The translations under genes were made by a program, and so were the position numbers. Under the pieces are notes generated by a model. That model made no database searches. It was not told the DNA's origin and saw only the letters and a program-made list of their open reading frames with translations. DNA of 64,000 bases from Ecdyonurus torrentis (taxonomy: Eukaryota; Arthropoda; Insecta; Ephemeroptera; Heptageniidae), in contig OX439129.1 in NCBI GenBank assembly GCA_949318235.1, positions 25,737,636 to 25,801,635 of the forward strand, written 5' to 3'. Below are positions 47,518-62,800 of this stretch, piece after piece (within the stretch, counting starts at the first letter, position 1; every line of letters starts with the position of its first letter).

Positions 47518-49644
47518 ATTCAGAATATAGACAATTTAAAATTATCTTTTATTTTGTATTATTATTGTTATTTTGAAAGAGGGTGAAGTTTTATTAGGTC
47601 TGACCTCAGAGTATAATATGGTTCACTCTTACATTGAACCCCATACAAACAAATAAAAAACTAGTGACAGTTAAAGACTAGCAAAATAAATTATATTTAC
47701 AATTATGCATAATAATATAATAATAATGCATAAAATATTATTATATATGAATGGATTTAAAAAAGAAGATAATGTTAATGATAATAAGTGGGTGGACATT
47801 TTTGTTGGCTATGTGCTAGCTGTTAATGGTTTATGCTTATATATTTTAATACATGAATAACATACATAAATACACTTCATTATTTAATACGTACAAATAT
47901 ACACTGAATACAAATTTATTTATTTTGCTAAAGTTACAAAAATTGTTATTGTATTATGTGCAATGTGTTATTCTGAAGAAAGAAATAATTTTGAAATTTT
48001 TGTATCCTTTGAAATAATACAGTTTCTTTGTTTTTTATATAGGCCTATAACTACAAAAAATGTATATAATTAATGAAAGAAAAAAAGTCATCTCCAATGA
48101 GGAACTTAAAATATATAAATATTTTAGGCTGACAGTAAATTAGTATTTTCAATTACAATAGATTGTTACTCCCATGAGATTTAAGCATATTAAACCATTT
48201 TATGTTGCAGTTTGAAACATAATTTGTGTACTGAAACGTGTTTCAAAACAGCATTTTATAATGATACATGGAATGTCTCTTTCCCTGAAACTATATAGTA
48301 TGGAGATGATGGTGAGTGTGTGTGTTTAATGTTCTAGAATTGTTTTACTTGAACTTTTTTACTTTCTTCTGAACTTGTAAAACTTAACAGATAGATGGCG
48401 TTCCAATACAAAATTCTTTCAAGACAAATTATTTTAAACAGGGCATATCAGTCTGTTTTCTAATATTTATTTCAGTGAAAAAAAAAAAAAAAAAAAAGAC
48501 AATTTTATGTATTTACAAATATTATTATTTTCTCATAACTCATAATATTATAACTTATTTGTTCAACAATATAGACTAGTAGAACTATAGAGGCGCATAT
48601 ATATCTATTATTATTTATAGAAGATGAGAGTGAAAAAGTATATATATATATATATTTTTTATAGAGGTATTAATTAAATATTATTAAAAAAACTTGTGTT
48701 TCAATGTTTTTTCAGTTATTTGTTATGAGAAAAACACTTGTTGAATTTGAATGGTAAAATATATTATCACAATCGTGTAATTATAAATACATAATTACAC
48801 TATATGTCAAAAAATCCGATATAATATTGTGCGGGACGCATACCTGCGAAACTTGCAGGCGTACACCGCCATCGATTTGTGTTGTGCGGATGCATGCATA
48901 TATTATAATAAATTTAAATATTGCTCTGGTTTCAGAACTGGTGGTACAATACATGATTATGATAATATATTTTACTAAATTCTTTGCAATAATATGTAAA
49001 TATAAGAAAAATATAATATGCGCTTAATTTGAATCATATATATGGTTAAAAATATTATTGCAAATCGTGTGTACAAAATGCATATACAATATCATTAAAT
49101 CTCTGCGCTTAATACAAAATTCTGTTAAACAATTAAAAAAAAGTAAAGAAAAAAAAAAAGGTCATCATGCACTGTGCATAACATATATCATAACGAACCG
49201 GTTCTTTAACATTATATAGCCACTAAAAATATAAAGTAATGTGCAATTTGATATATATATGAAATGGACAACAAAGTGCCACATACTGATTTTTAAGCTT
49301 TCTCTTTGGAAGTATGTTGATATGATTTGCTGTTATATATTCCGGCCGGTGCTCACGACCACGATGTTTCGTAATACCTTTTGCCATGCTCGCTCCACGT
49401 CAGAATATAGCACGGCCATCAAGTTGTAGAGTGACCACCGCGCGCGCTCTCCTTGCTATCTCCATCCGCGTGGCAAGGCCGCTTGTGCCTCAAGCAATTA
49501 TTGTTGAGTCTCATGACTTGGTTCAAACACATTGATCAAGCTAAATGTACTTATGATTATGATGAAAATTTATTTAGTTTTGTTATGGACTCTACACGCT
49601 AGATATACGTTTAATTTGTTCCTCCTTTGTTACGTAATTGCATT

Positions 49645-49648
<4 letters not shown>

Positions 49649-49704
<56 letters not shown>
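49649..49704. repeat. (CT)28 microsatellite
   Basis: Uninterrupted CT dinucleotides. Confidence 0.95.
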
Positions 49705-49708
<4 letters not shown>

Positions 49709-52478
49709 AGAATGCTTCTTTCATCTTTTAACAAAATTTGGTTTATTTGTTTTGTTTATTTTTCGTTATATTCTGAAAAAATATTTTTAGGTTTCATTAA
49801 ATATTATATATTTTCCTTTGTTGTCCTGTATAAAAAACAATCATAATAATATACAATCGTGTAAAAAAAAGTAATAAAATAAAAAGTCCTAGGTATCAAA
49901 ATATATGAGAATGGAACAGTGAGCGGGAAGTAAAAGGTGTTTCATGAGCAAAATGTTACTTATTTCTAAACTTGCAGAGTTCTAGTTTCAAGACAGTGCA
50001 GCCAAGGTGGACATTCGTGGCCTTGATGCTCTAGTAAAAATTATTAATCAACTTCCTATGGCTATATTTAAGTGGTAGAGATGCTGGAGACAATCGTGAC
50101 TATAATCTAACAAAGCTCAAGTCTAATTGCGTTCTTAGTTTTTTCTGCTCAAGCTATTTTACTAAAAAGTCACAAAAAAACTAAACACTAAATTAAGTAA
50201 AATTCCATTATGTGTATTGTGTCCTAAAACAAATTTGAATTTGCAGAAATTGAAATGGATTTTGTTTACACGGAGCTTCGTCCATATGCCGGTTAAACCC
50301 CATATGATTTTTTTTTCCAAATTAAATTAATAAATATATCTTCTATTTAAAAATTGTAAAAAATTGCATATTTGCGCATCAGGATGTGAAAAACAAATTA
50401 AAGTTATATCTGCATGTCTACAAGCAGTGTGTGTAGACTTCAATTACTACAGTCGATATAATATATAGTTAAAAGTTCGCAAATCATAATATATTTTATG
50501 CTTCTGCGTTGCATAATCTCTACCTCATGATGTGTTATGTATCCCTTCAATATTGCCCTTGACCTATCCAATAAGTTAAAAGTTAATCTATTTATATCTA
50601 CATAATCTGTGTTACATAATATTGAAATTTATCAATTATAATCATATTCTGTGCAAAAACATTTTGTGCGGCACCTATTTATTAATTGAAATCAAATTAT
50701 CAATCAGTATATAGATATATATATACGTTAAATAATTATCGTAAACAAAAATTACTTTAAAAATAATAAACAATTAATTAATAGGTGTATATATAGGTAA
50801 AATTATACCTGCAACCAAAATCAGAATCAGATAGTTGCGTATACGTACGCTTTTTTTTTTTTTTTTACATTAAAAAAAAAGGAAGAAGAAGGAGTAGCAG
50901 AATCAAGGACCAGAAATAACAAGGCTAATGGGCTCTGGTAATAAGACGGAAGAAGTTTATTTAACAATCAAAGGAATTTTTATTAAAAATATAATTGAAC
51001 ACTTAATGAAGGAAAAACAAAAACTATTTGCTCGTCATGCAGCAGCTATTGTGTTTTTGTTGTTTCATGTTTATGTACTTTGGTATTTAGTAATTATTAT
51101 TACAGTGTGTCATTCATTATAGATTATAGTGCAATATATTGCTATACAGTAATTATTTAAATTGTTTGTGTGAATTATAGTTTGTACTTTTTGGTCATAA
51201 TAATCCGCAGTATGAAAAATTGAAGCTTATACTGTATACGAAAAAAAACAAAAACAAAAAAATCAGACAAAAAAACAGCAACTATAATATTAGGGAAAAC
51301 TGGAACTGCAAAATATATTTTACTGTATATTTATAAAATATGCGCTCCTTTTTTAGCTCTTTGATTACTTTTTCTCTCCTCATTTCAATCGCCCGATTAT
51401 ATGCTATATCTTAAATATACCTCATAAATATTAATTCCAAATAGAAATAAATATAAATATTTTGCAAGTCTGGTGAGGTGAAATTAGATTCAAGATGATG
51501 CTATGCGTAAGAAATATTATGCCAGAACTTATAAGGCCAATGTATCAATTAATGAAACGCAACACTGTAAATTTACAATAATCCTATATAATATATAATC
51601 CCCATTTAAAATAAATTTACAAACGAATCTCGGACTCTGTCATTAAGTCATTGTGCAAAACTGTAGACTTGTAGAGTGCAATGTATTTATTATGTTTATC
51701 TAATATATGTACACCTTGGTGTTTAATAAAAAAAAAATTATTATTTTAATTTTAATGTTAATAATCATTTTATTATTGTACAAAGTAACAAAATTTACAA
51801 AGATCCTGAATTCGATTGTTATCTTTATGAGATTAAAATTAATGATTTCTATAATTGTCTGGGACACTTCTTATAGTTTATATAAATATATGACTCGCGG
51901 TGGTGTGTGTGGTGTGGTGAACACTATATTATAATGTTATAAAATATATTAGTTAAAGTGAGCAAGGTACCGACCCATTAAGTTCCGGAGAGAGGCGGCG
52001 AGAGAGGAGAACGTAACGTATACATGGATTTACGTTGTAATAAGTAGTGTCTTGATATCGTTACCGACTGCTTTCTCCGAACAGCCACTTTCACGTCATT
52101 GCAGCCAACAAGCCATCTTTCTTCCTCGTGAAATACCTACTAACAAGTCAAACTATTAGCCTTAAGCATAATACCTACCTACAACGATAAAACTGACGGG
52201 GTGACCGAGCCAACTTCTTATGCAATATTATTATAGCTCGACTCTTTCCTTGCCAGTATTATTAGCTAATACTTTACTACACGTATGAATATATATACGA
52301 TTGCTTATGTGTTGTGTGTCTCCAATATATATAGCTAGCTGTTTTTATATTATTCCAAATTTGTTCAAAGTTACTCTTGTAATATTTCTTATATCAAGCA
52401 TGATATACAATATTATATAAAAAATATTATGTTACAAAATAATAAACGGCCTTATATAGTTTTGCTTATTATATTACA

Positions 52479-52620
52479 TCATTTTTATTTGCAATTTTTT
52501 CATTTTATTGCAAAAAAAATATTTTAATTTACTTATTTTATTTAGGTTTGACATATAAATAAGTAAATTAAAATAATTTTTATGCAATAAAATGAAGAAA
52601 AAATTGCAAATAATAATGAT
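52479..52620. repeat. AT-rich fold-back element
   Basis: ATTTGCAATTTTTTC, TTTTATTGCA and TTTTAATTTACTTATTT on the left recur inverted on the right around a centre near 52540-52555. The arms are about 60 bp with few mismatches. Confidence 0.7.
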
Positions 52621-54550
52621 CTATAGATCTACGATTATTATTATTTTGTGATCTATATATTATATGATCATATTTTTCTAACTTTAAGACATTATATTTG
52701 GATATAAAATTAAATCAATAATCAAAATTAATCAATAAAAGCAAGGGCAGGTAAAATTAACAAATACTGAAACTACTTATAGCAAAACTTCTTTAATTTT
52801 GTAATGAAATATACCAAAATTTATTTGTTACCAAATTATAACTTTCTTCGTAAGAAAATAATAAAAACAATAATATAAAATACTTTTAATATGTGGTAGA
52901 TGTATAAAAATACAGTGGCGATGTGGTTTTTCGTTAAAATTGAACATTATTATAAGTTGCAATTAATTATTAGGAACCAAATATTTTCTCTTTTATTAAA
53001 AATTTATTATACCTTATTAAGTCCCGCAAAAAAAAAAAATGCCTGCAATAGTCTATATAATCTAGAATTTGATTGAAAAAATTTATATATTGTTTGCATA
53101 TATGTGCACTATAAAATACAAGGTATCACTGCTAAAAAAAAAAAAAAAAAGACACAAAAATGCACGTGAAAGAATCCCAATCTTGCATGACGAGATACAT
53201 ACATGAGTGTAAGAGTTGTGAGGCCATGGCTTTCACTTTCATTGTATGTGAATTGCTCTGACATTGTCATATTCTTGCTATATGTCCACAGCTAAATTAA
53301 GGGTAACAGTTCACTATTTTTAATTTCTTTTAATTGAACGAAATATTGACTGACATCAATGCAACGTTTCAACAGATGACTTTTTGTCAAAGGAGGGTTA
53401 GATTTGTTATTGGGTTTAGATTTTATTTACTATAATTATTTAAATTGATTGAATATTTTTTAAATATTGTTCTTGTTATATATCAATATTTATAGAACTT
53501 GTTATTATCTTTATTAATTTAAAACATATAGTAATTAAATTAAGCATTTTACGAATAAAATTATTTCTCCTTTGTTATTGGTATACTTTACCTAGTTTTT
53601 CTGTAAAATAAAAGAGTGCAATCTTTATATGCCCGTATATAATATAAGTAAGATTTTGAAATTGCAAGAAATAGCAGTTCGCGAGTTTACAAAAACCAGA
53701 TTGTAGAGAAATAATAATAAATGCCACCGCAGCCTTCAATCTGAATGTTACTTCAAATTTATGCAAGATAAGCGCATAGCAGCTGTCTTTAAAAAAAATC
53801 GTGTGGTAATATAAAATAGTATTACAGTTTAAGTGTAGATCAGTGATTATATTAGATAAAATATGATAAAATGTTATTGAATGTTTAATTGAAGGGTTGA
53901 ATCTGTGATAGCTCTCCTATGTTATGAATATTTCGATCCTAAACTTCATTGCATTTGAAGTTTGCAATAATGTTATATACATTTTGAGTCCCTATTTCAT
54001 TTGAGATAAGGTTTCACTATCCTTTATTGATTATATTTATACTTAATTTTTTGCTATATTTTGATTCTCATTATACAGTCAATCAGATACTTTTAAGGTA
54101 AACTACTAAAGTATATTATCAACCTTTTATGCATGTACGTTAACGTGTATGGTTTAACTTTCAGTTAATTACAAAAAATATATATATAATAAAAAATAAT
54201 AATAATAAAAATAAAAAAAAAATTTAAAAAAATAAAAAAAAAGTATAGGACAACTTATATCCATCTTTGTAATTAATGTTCAGCATTATGTTTATTGTAC
54301 TTGCAATTATTGTAATTATTACTTCACTTAATACACGTATTAAACATATATGTACACCTGATATACTTTTCGCAACTATTTTATTAAAAAAAAAGAATGA
54401 TAGTAATTCAAAGGATAAAAATAAAAGTAAATAAATTTTATATGTCATTCTTCAAGGATAGATTGATCGCACGAGAAATCAAGCGAGATTTTATAAATGT
54501 AGCATAAAATTATTAAGTTAATATAACCTTTAACATAAAGCGAAACTTAA

Positions 54551-54551
<1 letters not shown>

Positions 54552-54594
<43 letters not shown>
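54552..54594. repeat. A43 homopolymer
   Basis: About 43 consecutive A, the longest A run in the window. No retroelement body is recognisable upstream. Confidence 0.85.
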
Positions 54595-54596
<2 letters not shown>

Positions 54597-56048
54597 AAAG
54601 TATAGGGAGTTGTGATCGTTATATATTATTTCCATCAGGAACTCATGATATTTTGACGGAATTAAATATAAGCGTAAAGTGGGGACAGTTAATTAGTTTG
54701 TTGATCATCATCAAAATAAAAACATTATTTCCTAAGAATTGATGTAATTAGTAGAGAACTATGAAACTGCAAGTTTGAAATTATGATTTAAAACCTCTCA
54801 CCAAAACTTTATCCCGCTAAAATTAACCGAAGCATTATTGGAAGAATAATGCATTACTAATGCAAATGCACACACAGATCCACAGATAAAAAAATCATTT
54901 AGAAAATAAAATAAGATGCAAAAAATTAAATTATTAAGTAAGCAAAGCAGTTTTAGGAGCATCATATGAATTGTAAAAAATAATGAATGGTTCTGTACTC
55001 CATACAACTAAATAGACATGATGTGCAAAATATATAAATAAACAATTTTGATGAACAGCAAGTATTAGTGGACATATATAGCAATCGTGCGATAGCGATG
55101 TACACGTGCTATATAATATTAAACATTAAAAATAGATTTGAAATGACGGCATTTTTTGTCAATTAACTTTTTAATGCAATTATTCTAACAAGTAATGTTT
55201 ATAAATTACTTGAGAAAGAAAAAAAAAAAGTGAACAACAACAATGACAAATCAAAAAAATAAAATATTAAATTGCATAATGTATTTTTTGCTATAACTTT
55301 AATACTAATAAGCTTGAATAATAATTATTTGGCATATTTTTATATATAAAATAAATAATAATAATACGATTGCAAACACTTCCGTTGTATACTTATTATT
55401 ACTATATAATATTTTTCCTTAATTTCATAATCACTTAAAACTTTCTTCCGGTATAAGAATATATCCTGATGGGTTTGGTATTATAATATACACTGCTTTC
55501 TAATCTCCCTATACAACTGATCATGTGCGTGTGTTTTCAAGCTCCATTCAACTATTTTGATGCTGAATAATATAATATATGCTACGGATTTTCTATAGAA
55601 AATCAGAAAATTTATAATTCTAATTATACGTGCATTATAATATTATATAACCACATATCTCTCTTTTAAATGAAGTGTATACTGTGTATATGTAAGATAC
55701 GTAAATTTATTATATTATCCTATCATATAAATCATAATCCTATGGAAAGTTAAATGCAGTTAAAAGTAACATTCAGCACTTTAAGTTTTAATAAATTATA
55801 ACCCGGATGAGAACAGTATAAAGAAAAACAAAATCTTTTAATAACTGATGAGTGATGATATTGTATGAAAATGTTAATGTGATATAAAAATTATTGACTG
55901 TAATAAAAGCAAATATAATATTAATAATAATAAAACGTGTATGTCATTTTTGAATGGAAAAATGATATAGTCCATTATAAGTCGTATAGTCTATTTATAT
56001 AAGCTAAAGCACACTCCCTGCCACGGGGTTTACAAATTAATCTTATTA

Positions 56049-56097
56049 ACCCTTTTATCTTAATCTTAATCTCAAATGCAGATTAAGATAAAAGGGT
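56049..56097. repeat. Short hairpin
   Basis: ACCCTTTTATCTTAATCT and AGATTAAGATAAAAGGGT form an 18-bp perfect stem around a short loop. Confidence 0.8.
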
Positions 56098-57463
56098 CCA
56101 TGTACTATAAATAAATCAATAAAAGTAAACTTACAATTCTCCCCTCCCCTTTTTTTCATGATACCGGATGTTATTTCGATTAAGGATATGCAAAAAAAGT
56201 ATTACTGTAAATTAAATGCTATAAGTATAATTTCGATGTTGAAATGAAATAATTGTCATTGAAACCTTCAAACAATTCATTCAGAACACAATTAAAAGCA
56301 ATTTGACGCAGCATTACCTCGGGAATTTTGTTTTATGTTATTCTGTATTGTACAGTATACATATATGATCATATTCATATTATATGATTAATTATCAGTA
56401 CACTCTTGATTATATGTCACAATCAATTCATTGAAATTGCGTAATATCGTTTATCATGTTTTTTTTTTTATACAATTATCAATTATTATACAAATTGCGA
56501 TTTTTTAAAATTATATAATAATGCATCACTATTTAATAAATATCCGTTGCGTTTTATTTCAAAAACTTCAAAATACATGCTTTTCAGTACTTTTTTTTTT
56601 TTTTTTCGCAGAAAAAAAAATGCTGGGTGATTTTAATGTGTTAGAAAATTCAATTCAAAATGACAAATTTATTTAACGTAATATTGTATTTTACGTGGTA
56701 AAATGAGTTACATATTTTATGCAACAATATTATTATTTCATTATAAATGCAATTGCTATTTTATAAAGAATGCACTTCAGGAAAACCATGCAAGTATAAT
56801 ATATACTGTACAGCACAGCGTGTATTGATAAACCAGACTAATATATTTTGCTAAAACTATAATTTAGATTTTCATTCTTTATTTACATCACATTGCTTTT
56901 CCTTTTAGCATATAAGATTATGCAATAAGCTCTTATTATGAAATTTAAAGTAATCTAATTGTGAAACTAATTTTCACATTATGTGCATAATTATATTAAT
57001 TGGCATAACCGTAAACACGATAAATGTAAAAAAAAATTAATTATATTTTTGTTTATAACAGAAAAAGAAACTATACACAAATAATATATTATTAGTAATT
57101 CTGCTTCAATGATTTTCAATTTATTGAATAATTACATTTTTGTTATATATGCGGAAAAATGTTACTTTTTCAAAAATATTAAAATCATGCAATGATAATT
57201 TAATACAACTTCCTCAAATGCTCATGGTGTGCTGATATAATTTAGATTTCATATATGGTTCAATAATATTAACTTATTTTACAGAGATGAATTGAAGATG
57301 ACATGACATCGGTATTAAATACAATTGCTTCATCATTTAAAATTTTATTAATTAGAGAATGATTGGCAATATTTTAATTTTCCTCAATTCTATATAATAT
57401 AACATTGAAATAAAATTTGGAACGATCATGTGAATTAGCATACGATCAGCAAGTAAATTTGAT

Positions 57464-57649
57464 GTGACGAGGATGGCACACGCGTCTCAAGTAACCTGTG
57501 CCATGGAAGTATGTAGTATGTTGTTTGCTATAACGGCGTTTGTCATCTGCTCCGTTACTTTGGCTTTTGCTCGGACGCACCTTGTTATAAACAATCATAT
57601 ATGGGAGAAAGGGTCAATCATTTTCATTCCAATACAAACTTCCGTATAA
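57464..57649 (+). other. Orphan ORF with one hydrophobic segment
   Basis: The frame opens after a TGA at 57431 and runs to TAA. From the first ATG (57473) it reads MAHASQVTCAMEV, then a hydrophobic helix CSMLFAITAFVICSVTLAFA and a basic flank. GC content is above the surrounding DNA. It could be one exon of a membrane protein or a chance frame. No family recognised. Confidence 0.2.
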
Positions 57650-58638
57650 ATTTAATGTTTAATATTATATGGTACCACGAAATTATAACAGAAAATGTAA
57701 AATTATCTTAATTAATGTTATACCATCGTCACTTTTATAATATCTAACAAATTTCATGAAAGTATTAGATTTTGTTAACGGTATAGTAACAAAAGTTTAA
57801 ATATATATTTATTTTAGTTATTGTTTACATTATAGACATAAATAAGCTTCAAATTCATTTATTTACCGACATACCCATGCAGGCAATTCATAGCACAGTA
57901 GAGCCATATAAAATAAAGAATGGTATTATAATGAATGGTAGATCGAGATTGCAAAGAAGCATATTGGTAATATCAATTATATTATGCTTTATAAATATAT
58001 AGTAATTAAAAAAATATTTAAATTAAATATTAAACCCTAATTAACATAATTATTATACCAAATTTAATTAAAATTTTTAATTATCAGAGTGTATTTATAA
58101 TTCAATAAGTTAAATGAGTATACTGTGTATGTAAACTATAATAATAAAATTTACAACTCTATATAAATTTGAAGTATGATCCTAAATACTATAAATATCC
58201 TAAATAAGTATAATATATTCTTCACACGTGATTCTTGGTGAATCAAAAATATTTTTAAATTATTTTCTATAGAAAGGTATATATCATTAATCATTATTGG
58301 TGTTTCTTAACAAAGATGGAACGTGATCGTAAATTTTAGCTGTAACGTATACATACTATAGAATAATGTATTATGTCATATGAACATTTTTTCATTTAAT
58401 TTACGTAGTTATATATACTTTATTGTTGTTACTGGGTTTGATACTTCATAAAATAATATGTTGTATAATATATTGCTTTATACAGTGTTTTATTCATTTC
58501 AGATAACAGTGAACTATGAATGATAATGGAAACAAAAAATAAACATATAAAATACCATATATTTTATTAGCATAGAAAAAAGTCTTTAATTTAAAGATTC
58601 AATAAGAAACTATGAATAAATAAATACTGAGAACTTAA

Positions 58639-58951
58639 AGGAATAGAACACATTGAACAAAAAGCATGTCTAGTAATGCTACCTAAATATCAATGTCAAT
58701 TTGAGCGGAGTCATTGATTTCTAATTTATTTTCCATTTACAAAATGTCATATGCTTGTTTATGACGTCACAGCTCAGCTTACTAGTCCACGCGCGCGGAA
58801 CCAGGCAAGCTGTACGTGACGTCATGAACCTGCAGCTGACATTTTGTGAATGTTAAATTAATTTGAAATCAATGACTCCGGCCAAATCAACGTTGATATT
58901 TAGGTATGTTAGGATTCTAGACTTGTTTTTTGTTCAAAATGTTCTATGCCT
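58639..58951. mobile_element. Fold-back element flanked by TTAA
   Basis: Ends AGGAATAGAACA and TGTTCTATGCCT-type inverted, bordered by TTAA on both sides (58635-58638, 58952-58955). The arms continue through TGAACAAAAA, CCTAAATATCAA and GGAGTCATTGATTTC, and the centre carries two TGACGTCA sites in opposite arms. A TTAA border suggests a piggyBac-type MITE. Confidence 0.75.
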
Positions 58952-59656
58952 TTAAATCCTATAAATTATATTAAAATATAAAAAGTTTTATCAATTTTTT
59001 GTTCAGGTTAATAAATCTTGACTTATGCAAGGATAATATGAATTATTAAATTTAATTACTAATGATTATTTGATCAAGATGCTGTCAAACAATTTATACA
59101 ATATAAGTATAAAATATAATATATAACTCATTGGAATTTAGTTTTAACTTATGAATAATTTACTGTTTTTCATTATTATATTGCAACCTATTAATAACTG
59201 ATAATCCATTAAATTATTCGTATATGACGGAAAAGCTAATTAGCAGAATTAAATCAAATTTTTGAAGAGAAAGTATAAAATATGCATGTAAAGTAAATTA
59301 AAGTAATATCAATGGTTGGAAAAATAAGTAAATAATAATACACCGATTGAGAAGATATTAGATACTTTTTATTAACAAACAAAACAGAATTTCCTCTTTC
59401 TTTATTTAACTTCAGCAAAAAGTGAAATCTGTCACCTTCAAAAATATTATGTCAGCTCTAAATTTGTTTACTTTGGGAGAAATTATTCAATTTGGCAAAG
59501 AAAAAAAATTATACGTCATAAGAAAATAATTTTATAATATTATATAGTTATAACTTATAAGGCTTAAGTATTAGTGTATGTATCAAAATCATGGGTGTTT
59601 TGTTATCAAAATACAAAATGTTTTTATCATTTCTCTCAACCGTCTATTAACTAATC

Positions 59657-59803
59657 AAGGAACAAATGTTTTGAGGCCAACTTTAAGCAAATTTGCTTAC
59701 ATACGCTTCCGTTTTGACGTACTGCGCATGCGTAGTAAGTAGAAATGTAAGTGGATGCGAGCGAAATCACTTAAAGTCAGCCTCAAAACAGTGCTGTTCT
59801 TTT
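59657..59803. repeat. Fold-back element
   Basis: TGTTTTGAGGCCAACTTTAA pairs with TTAAAGTCAGCCTCAAAACA. The pairing resumes at CTTACAT. The centre contains TGCGCATGCG. Confidence 0.7.
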
Positions 59804-62800
59804 ATTATTAGTCAATAATACAAAATACAAATACAACACAAAATGCATAGGGCTTTAAATTGTATTTTTAATTTTTTTTTTTTTTTAATTATTATTTTGT
59901 TATTAATATGTTATTACATTATTATTATTTGAATGCAGTTTCTTTTACTAGTTTAATATTTAGAACTTATATAATCGTTAAAAAAATATAATACGCATTT
60001 TTTTTTCATTAAACATTTTTGTTTGTTCCCTTATCATAAAGAGAAAACAATAGCCTCGTGCTTATACTTGCACTGTTATATTTTATTCTGGACAATCTTG
60101 ATACATTCAATTTCACCTTATCAAGAATAAAAATCTTGAGTGCATGAATAGTTTTTCATGGCAATAAAATTTTTAATATAGACCTTTTTTAAAATTTGGT
60201 TCGAAAGGTATAAAATAATAATTAATCTAATAATTAATCTTTATTTATGAATGGATCTGGGTATAACTGACAATTATCTATAAATATATATATATATATA
60301 TATAACACTATATTAAAGAAGTAATTTATGGTCCCAGTTACTTTCCAAATCTCATTCCAGTGACCCTGTCTGGATCTCTAGAGGTTATTGAATGAAATAG
60401 AATTGAAAATTTGTAATTAAGCATTAATATAGTAAACTTATTCAAATAAAAATTTAATGGCTTTTTTTTTTTTTTTTTTTTTTTGTAATATTTTGAAATG
60501 CTAGAAAAAAAATGAATTCAAGGATGGAGCATCTTCTAAATTGATTAGAAAAGCATTTTAAATTAGAGTTATTTTACTTCTTATCCTTCGTTTTTTTATT
60601 TATATATAATATATTTATGTGTTTTTTGATATAGCCTTGAATAAGCCCTACCTTTTCTTTTTTTTTAATACGAAGTGCTATGTATTTAATAAATATTAAT
60701 ATAATTCTAATATTGTTTTTATATAAATAATTCGGAAGCAAAGAAAATTTCGTGAAATACTTGGTGTTAAGAGATGGATGACCAAATACTATTTATTGTC
60801 AAGGTAAAGTAACAATAGAACGAAGAAAGAAGCAATACTATAGACGTTAGTGGTCAGGTCAGGAGCAGACATCGTCAGACAAACAAACCAATCTTACAGA
60901 CCTTGAATAATAATCATTATTAAGATGTATCATTTTATTCTATATCAAAATTTTAGAAAAATATGTATATTGGGAAATTTTAAAAAGGTATATTATACAT
61001 GATACCGCATATCTGTATTAAACAGTATTTTCATTTTATGTTTATTATTATTGATTATTTTTCTATGATTAAATATTCAAAATTAAAAATAAATACATAT
61101 AAACTGAACAAACATTAAGCTATTACCTAATCAGTATAACGTATCCGTGTATATAGAAGAAATTATTTAAAATGTGTCTAATATACTATATAGCCCTTTA
61201 TCATATTTAAAACTGAAGGCAACTTTCTATAAATTAGTATAAATGTGTAATGATTTATTTTTACTTTCTGTATTATAAAAATGTGGTCATTGCATATGGA
61301 AATGTGTGGGTTTATGTATATAATATGACCAATAAAAGAATGAACGGTGATAAAATAAATAACATACGCATACATATATTTTGGAGAACACTTGGTATAT
61401 TTTATCAAAGTATAAATTCATCATAATTATAAAGTTATAAAACAATGAAATATAATAACTTAAAATTGCATTGTCACTTCTAATATAGAACAAAAAAATC
61501 AACCGCAAGTAGACCTCGGGCGTAGAAGAATCCAGGTAAAGCTTGCAGGGCGAGAGAGTGAGATAAGGAGAGAACAGAAGGGCGAAGGGTTGTATCCGGG
61601 TCTCAAGAAAGCTTTTATTTTAAATCACGAAGGGAGGAATCTTCTTCAGATAATAAACGTCACAAATGACGAGCCGGAACTGCTGATGCACCAGGTTGTT
61701 ACATGCTATCACCTTTCCCCTTTTTTTTTTTTTTTTTTTTTTTTCTTATTCCCACATTAAACTTCCATTAAGTGAATGTGTCCCTTATAGCAACGCATAA
61801 TGTACATGAAAAATGCCTGCAGTTTTTGGGTTCAGATATCACAATAAAAACATAATTTTAACCGTAACATGAGAGATTTTGCAGGCATCCCTCGCTGTCT
61901 TTCTCTTTTAAGATTTTTTTTTTTTTTAAATACTTATTTTTAAGACTGCAGTCCATTTTAAACATTTGAAATTATTCAAATTCCTAGTATTTAATGTTTT
62001 TTTCATGCACATAAAAATTTGTGAAAGGGATATTGGCCTCAAAAAGTTAAATCAAAAACGTAAAGCTCATGAGATGGGACCATCGTTCATACACATATTA
62101 TGTTCCTCAACCTTTCTGCAACCTCACAAACTGGGGTTAAAAAATTGTCAAAAAGTAGCAACTTTAGGAATTCATGACGTTATCAATTCCGGCTGTACAA
62201 TAGATTAAATTGTAGCTTTGAAAAAAAATTGGACTTTTTTTTTTTTTTTTTTTTTTTTTGAGGCCAGGATCTGTTTAAGAATTATTTTTTTCTTTGTTTT
62301 GATATTCAAAACATACAATATAACAAACTATTTAAAATCGTTTATAATAAGCACGTGCATTATGTATACAAGGTGATATTATGATATCATACCACATGCC
62401 CAAGGGTTCAAAGTTTCTCAATAAGAAGAAAAAAAAAATGCAAGGATTTTTAAAAAAATAAAAACACTCTTAATATTTTATGCTACTTTCGTATCTTTTA
62501 TTCAATGTGAAATAAATAAATCTGCCATAAGTTTTGCCCATATGTTAATTTTATAATAATAATAACAGCAAATAAAATATAATTTTTTGAATGAAAGAAA
62601 AGAAAAAATGCGATTGTAATGCATAATTATGTGTTAATAAAATATTTGGTGCGCAGCATATAATATGTTACTATATTATAATATTGTTCTCGAGATCTTT
62701 CTTTCCTCCTCCTTGGCCCAGATCGTTATAACGCCAACACATATGCTTGGTGAAGCGACTGATTACATATACGTTACGTCATTAAACCATGCGTTCAACT

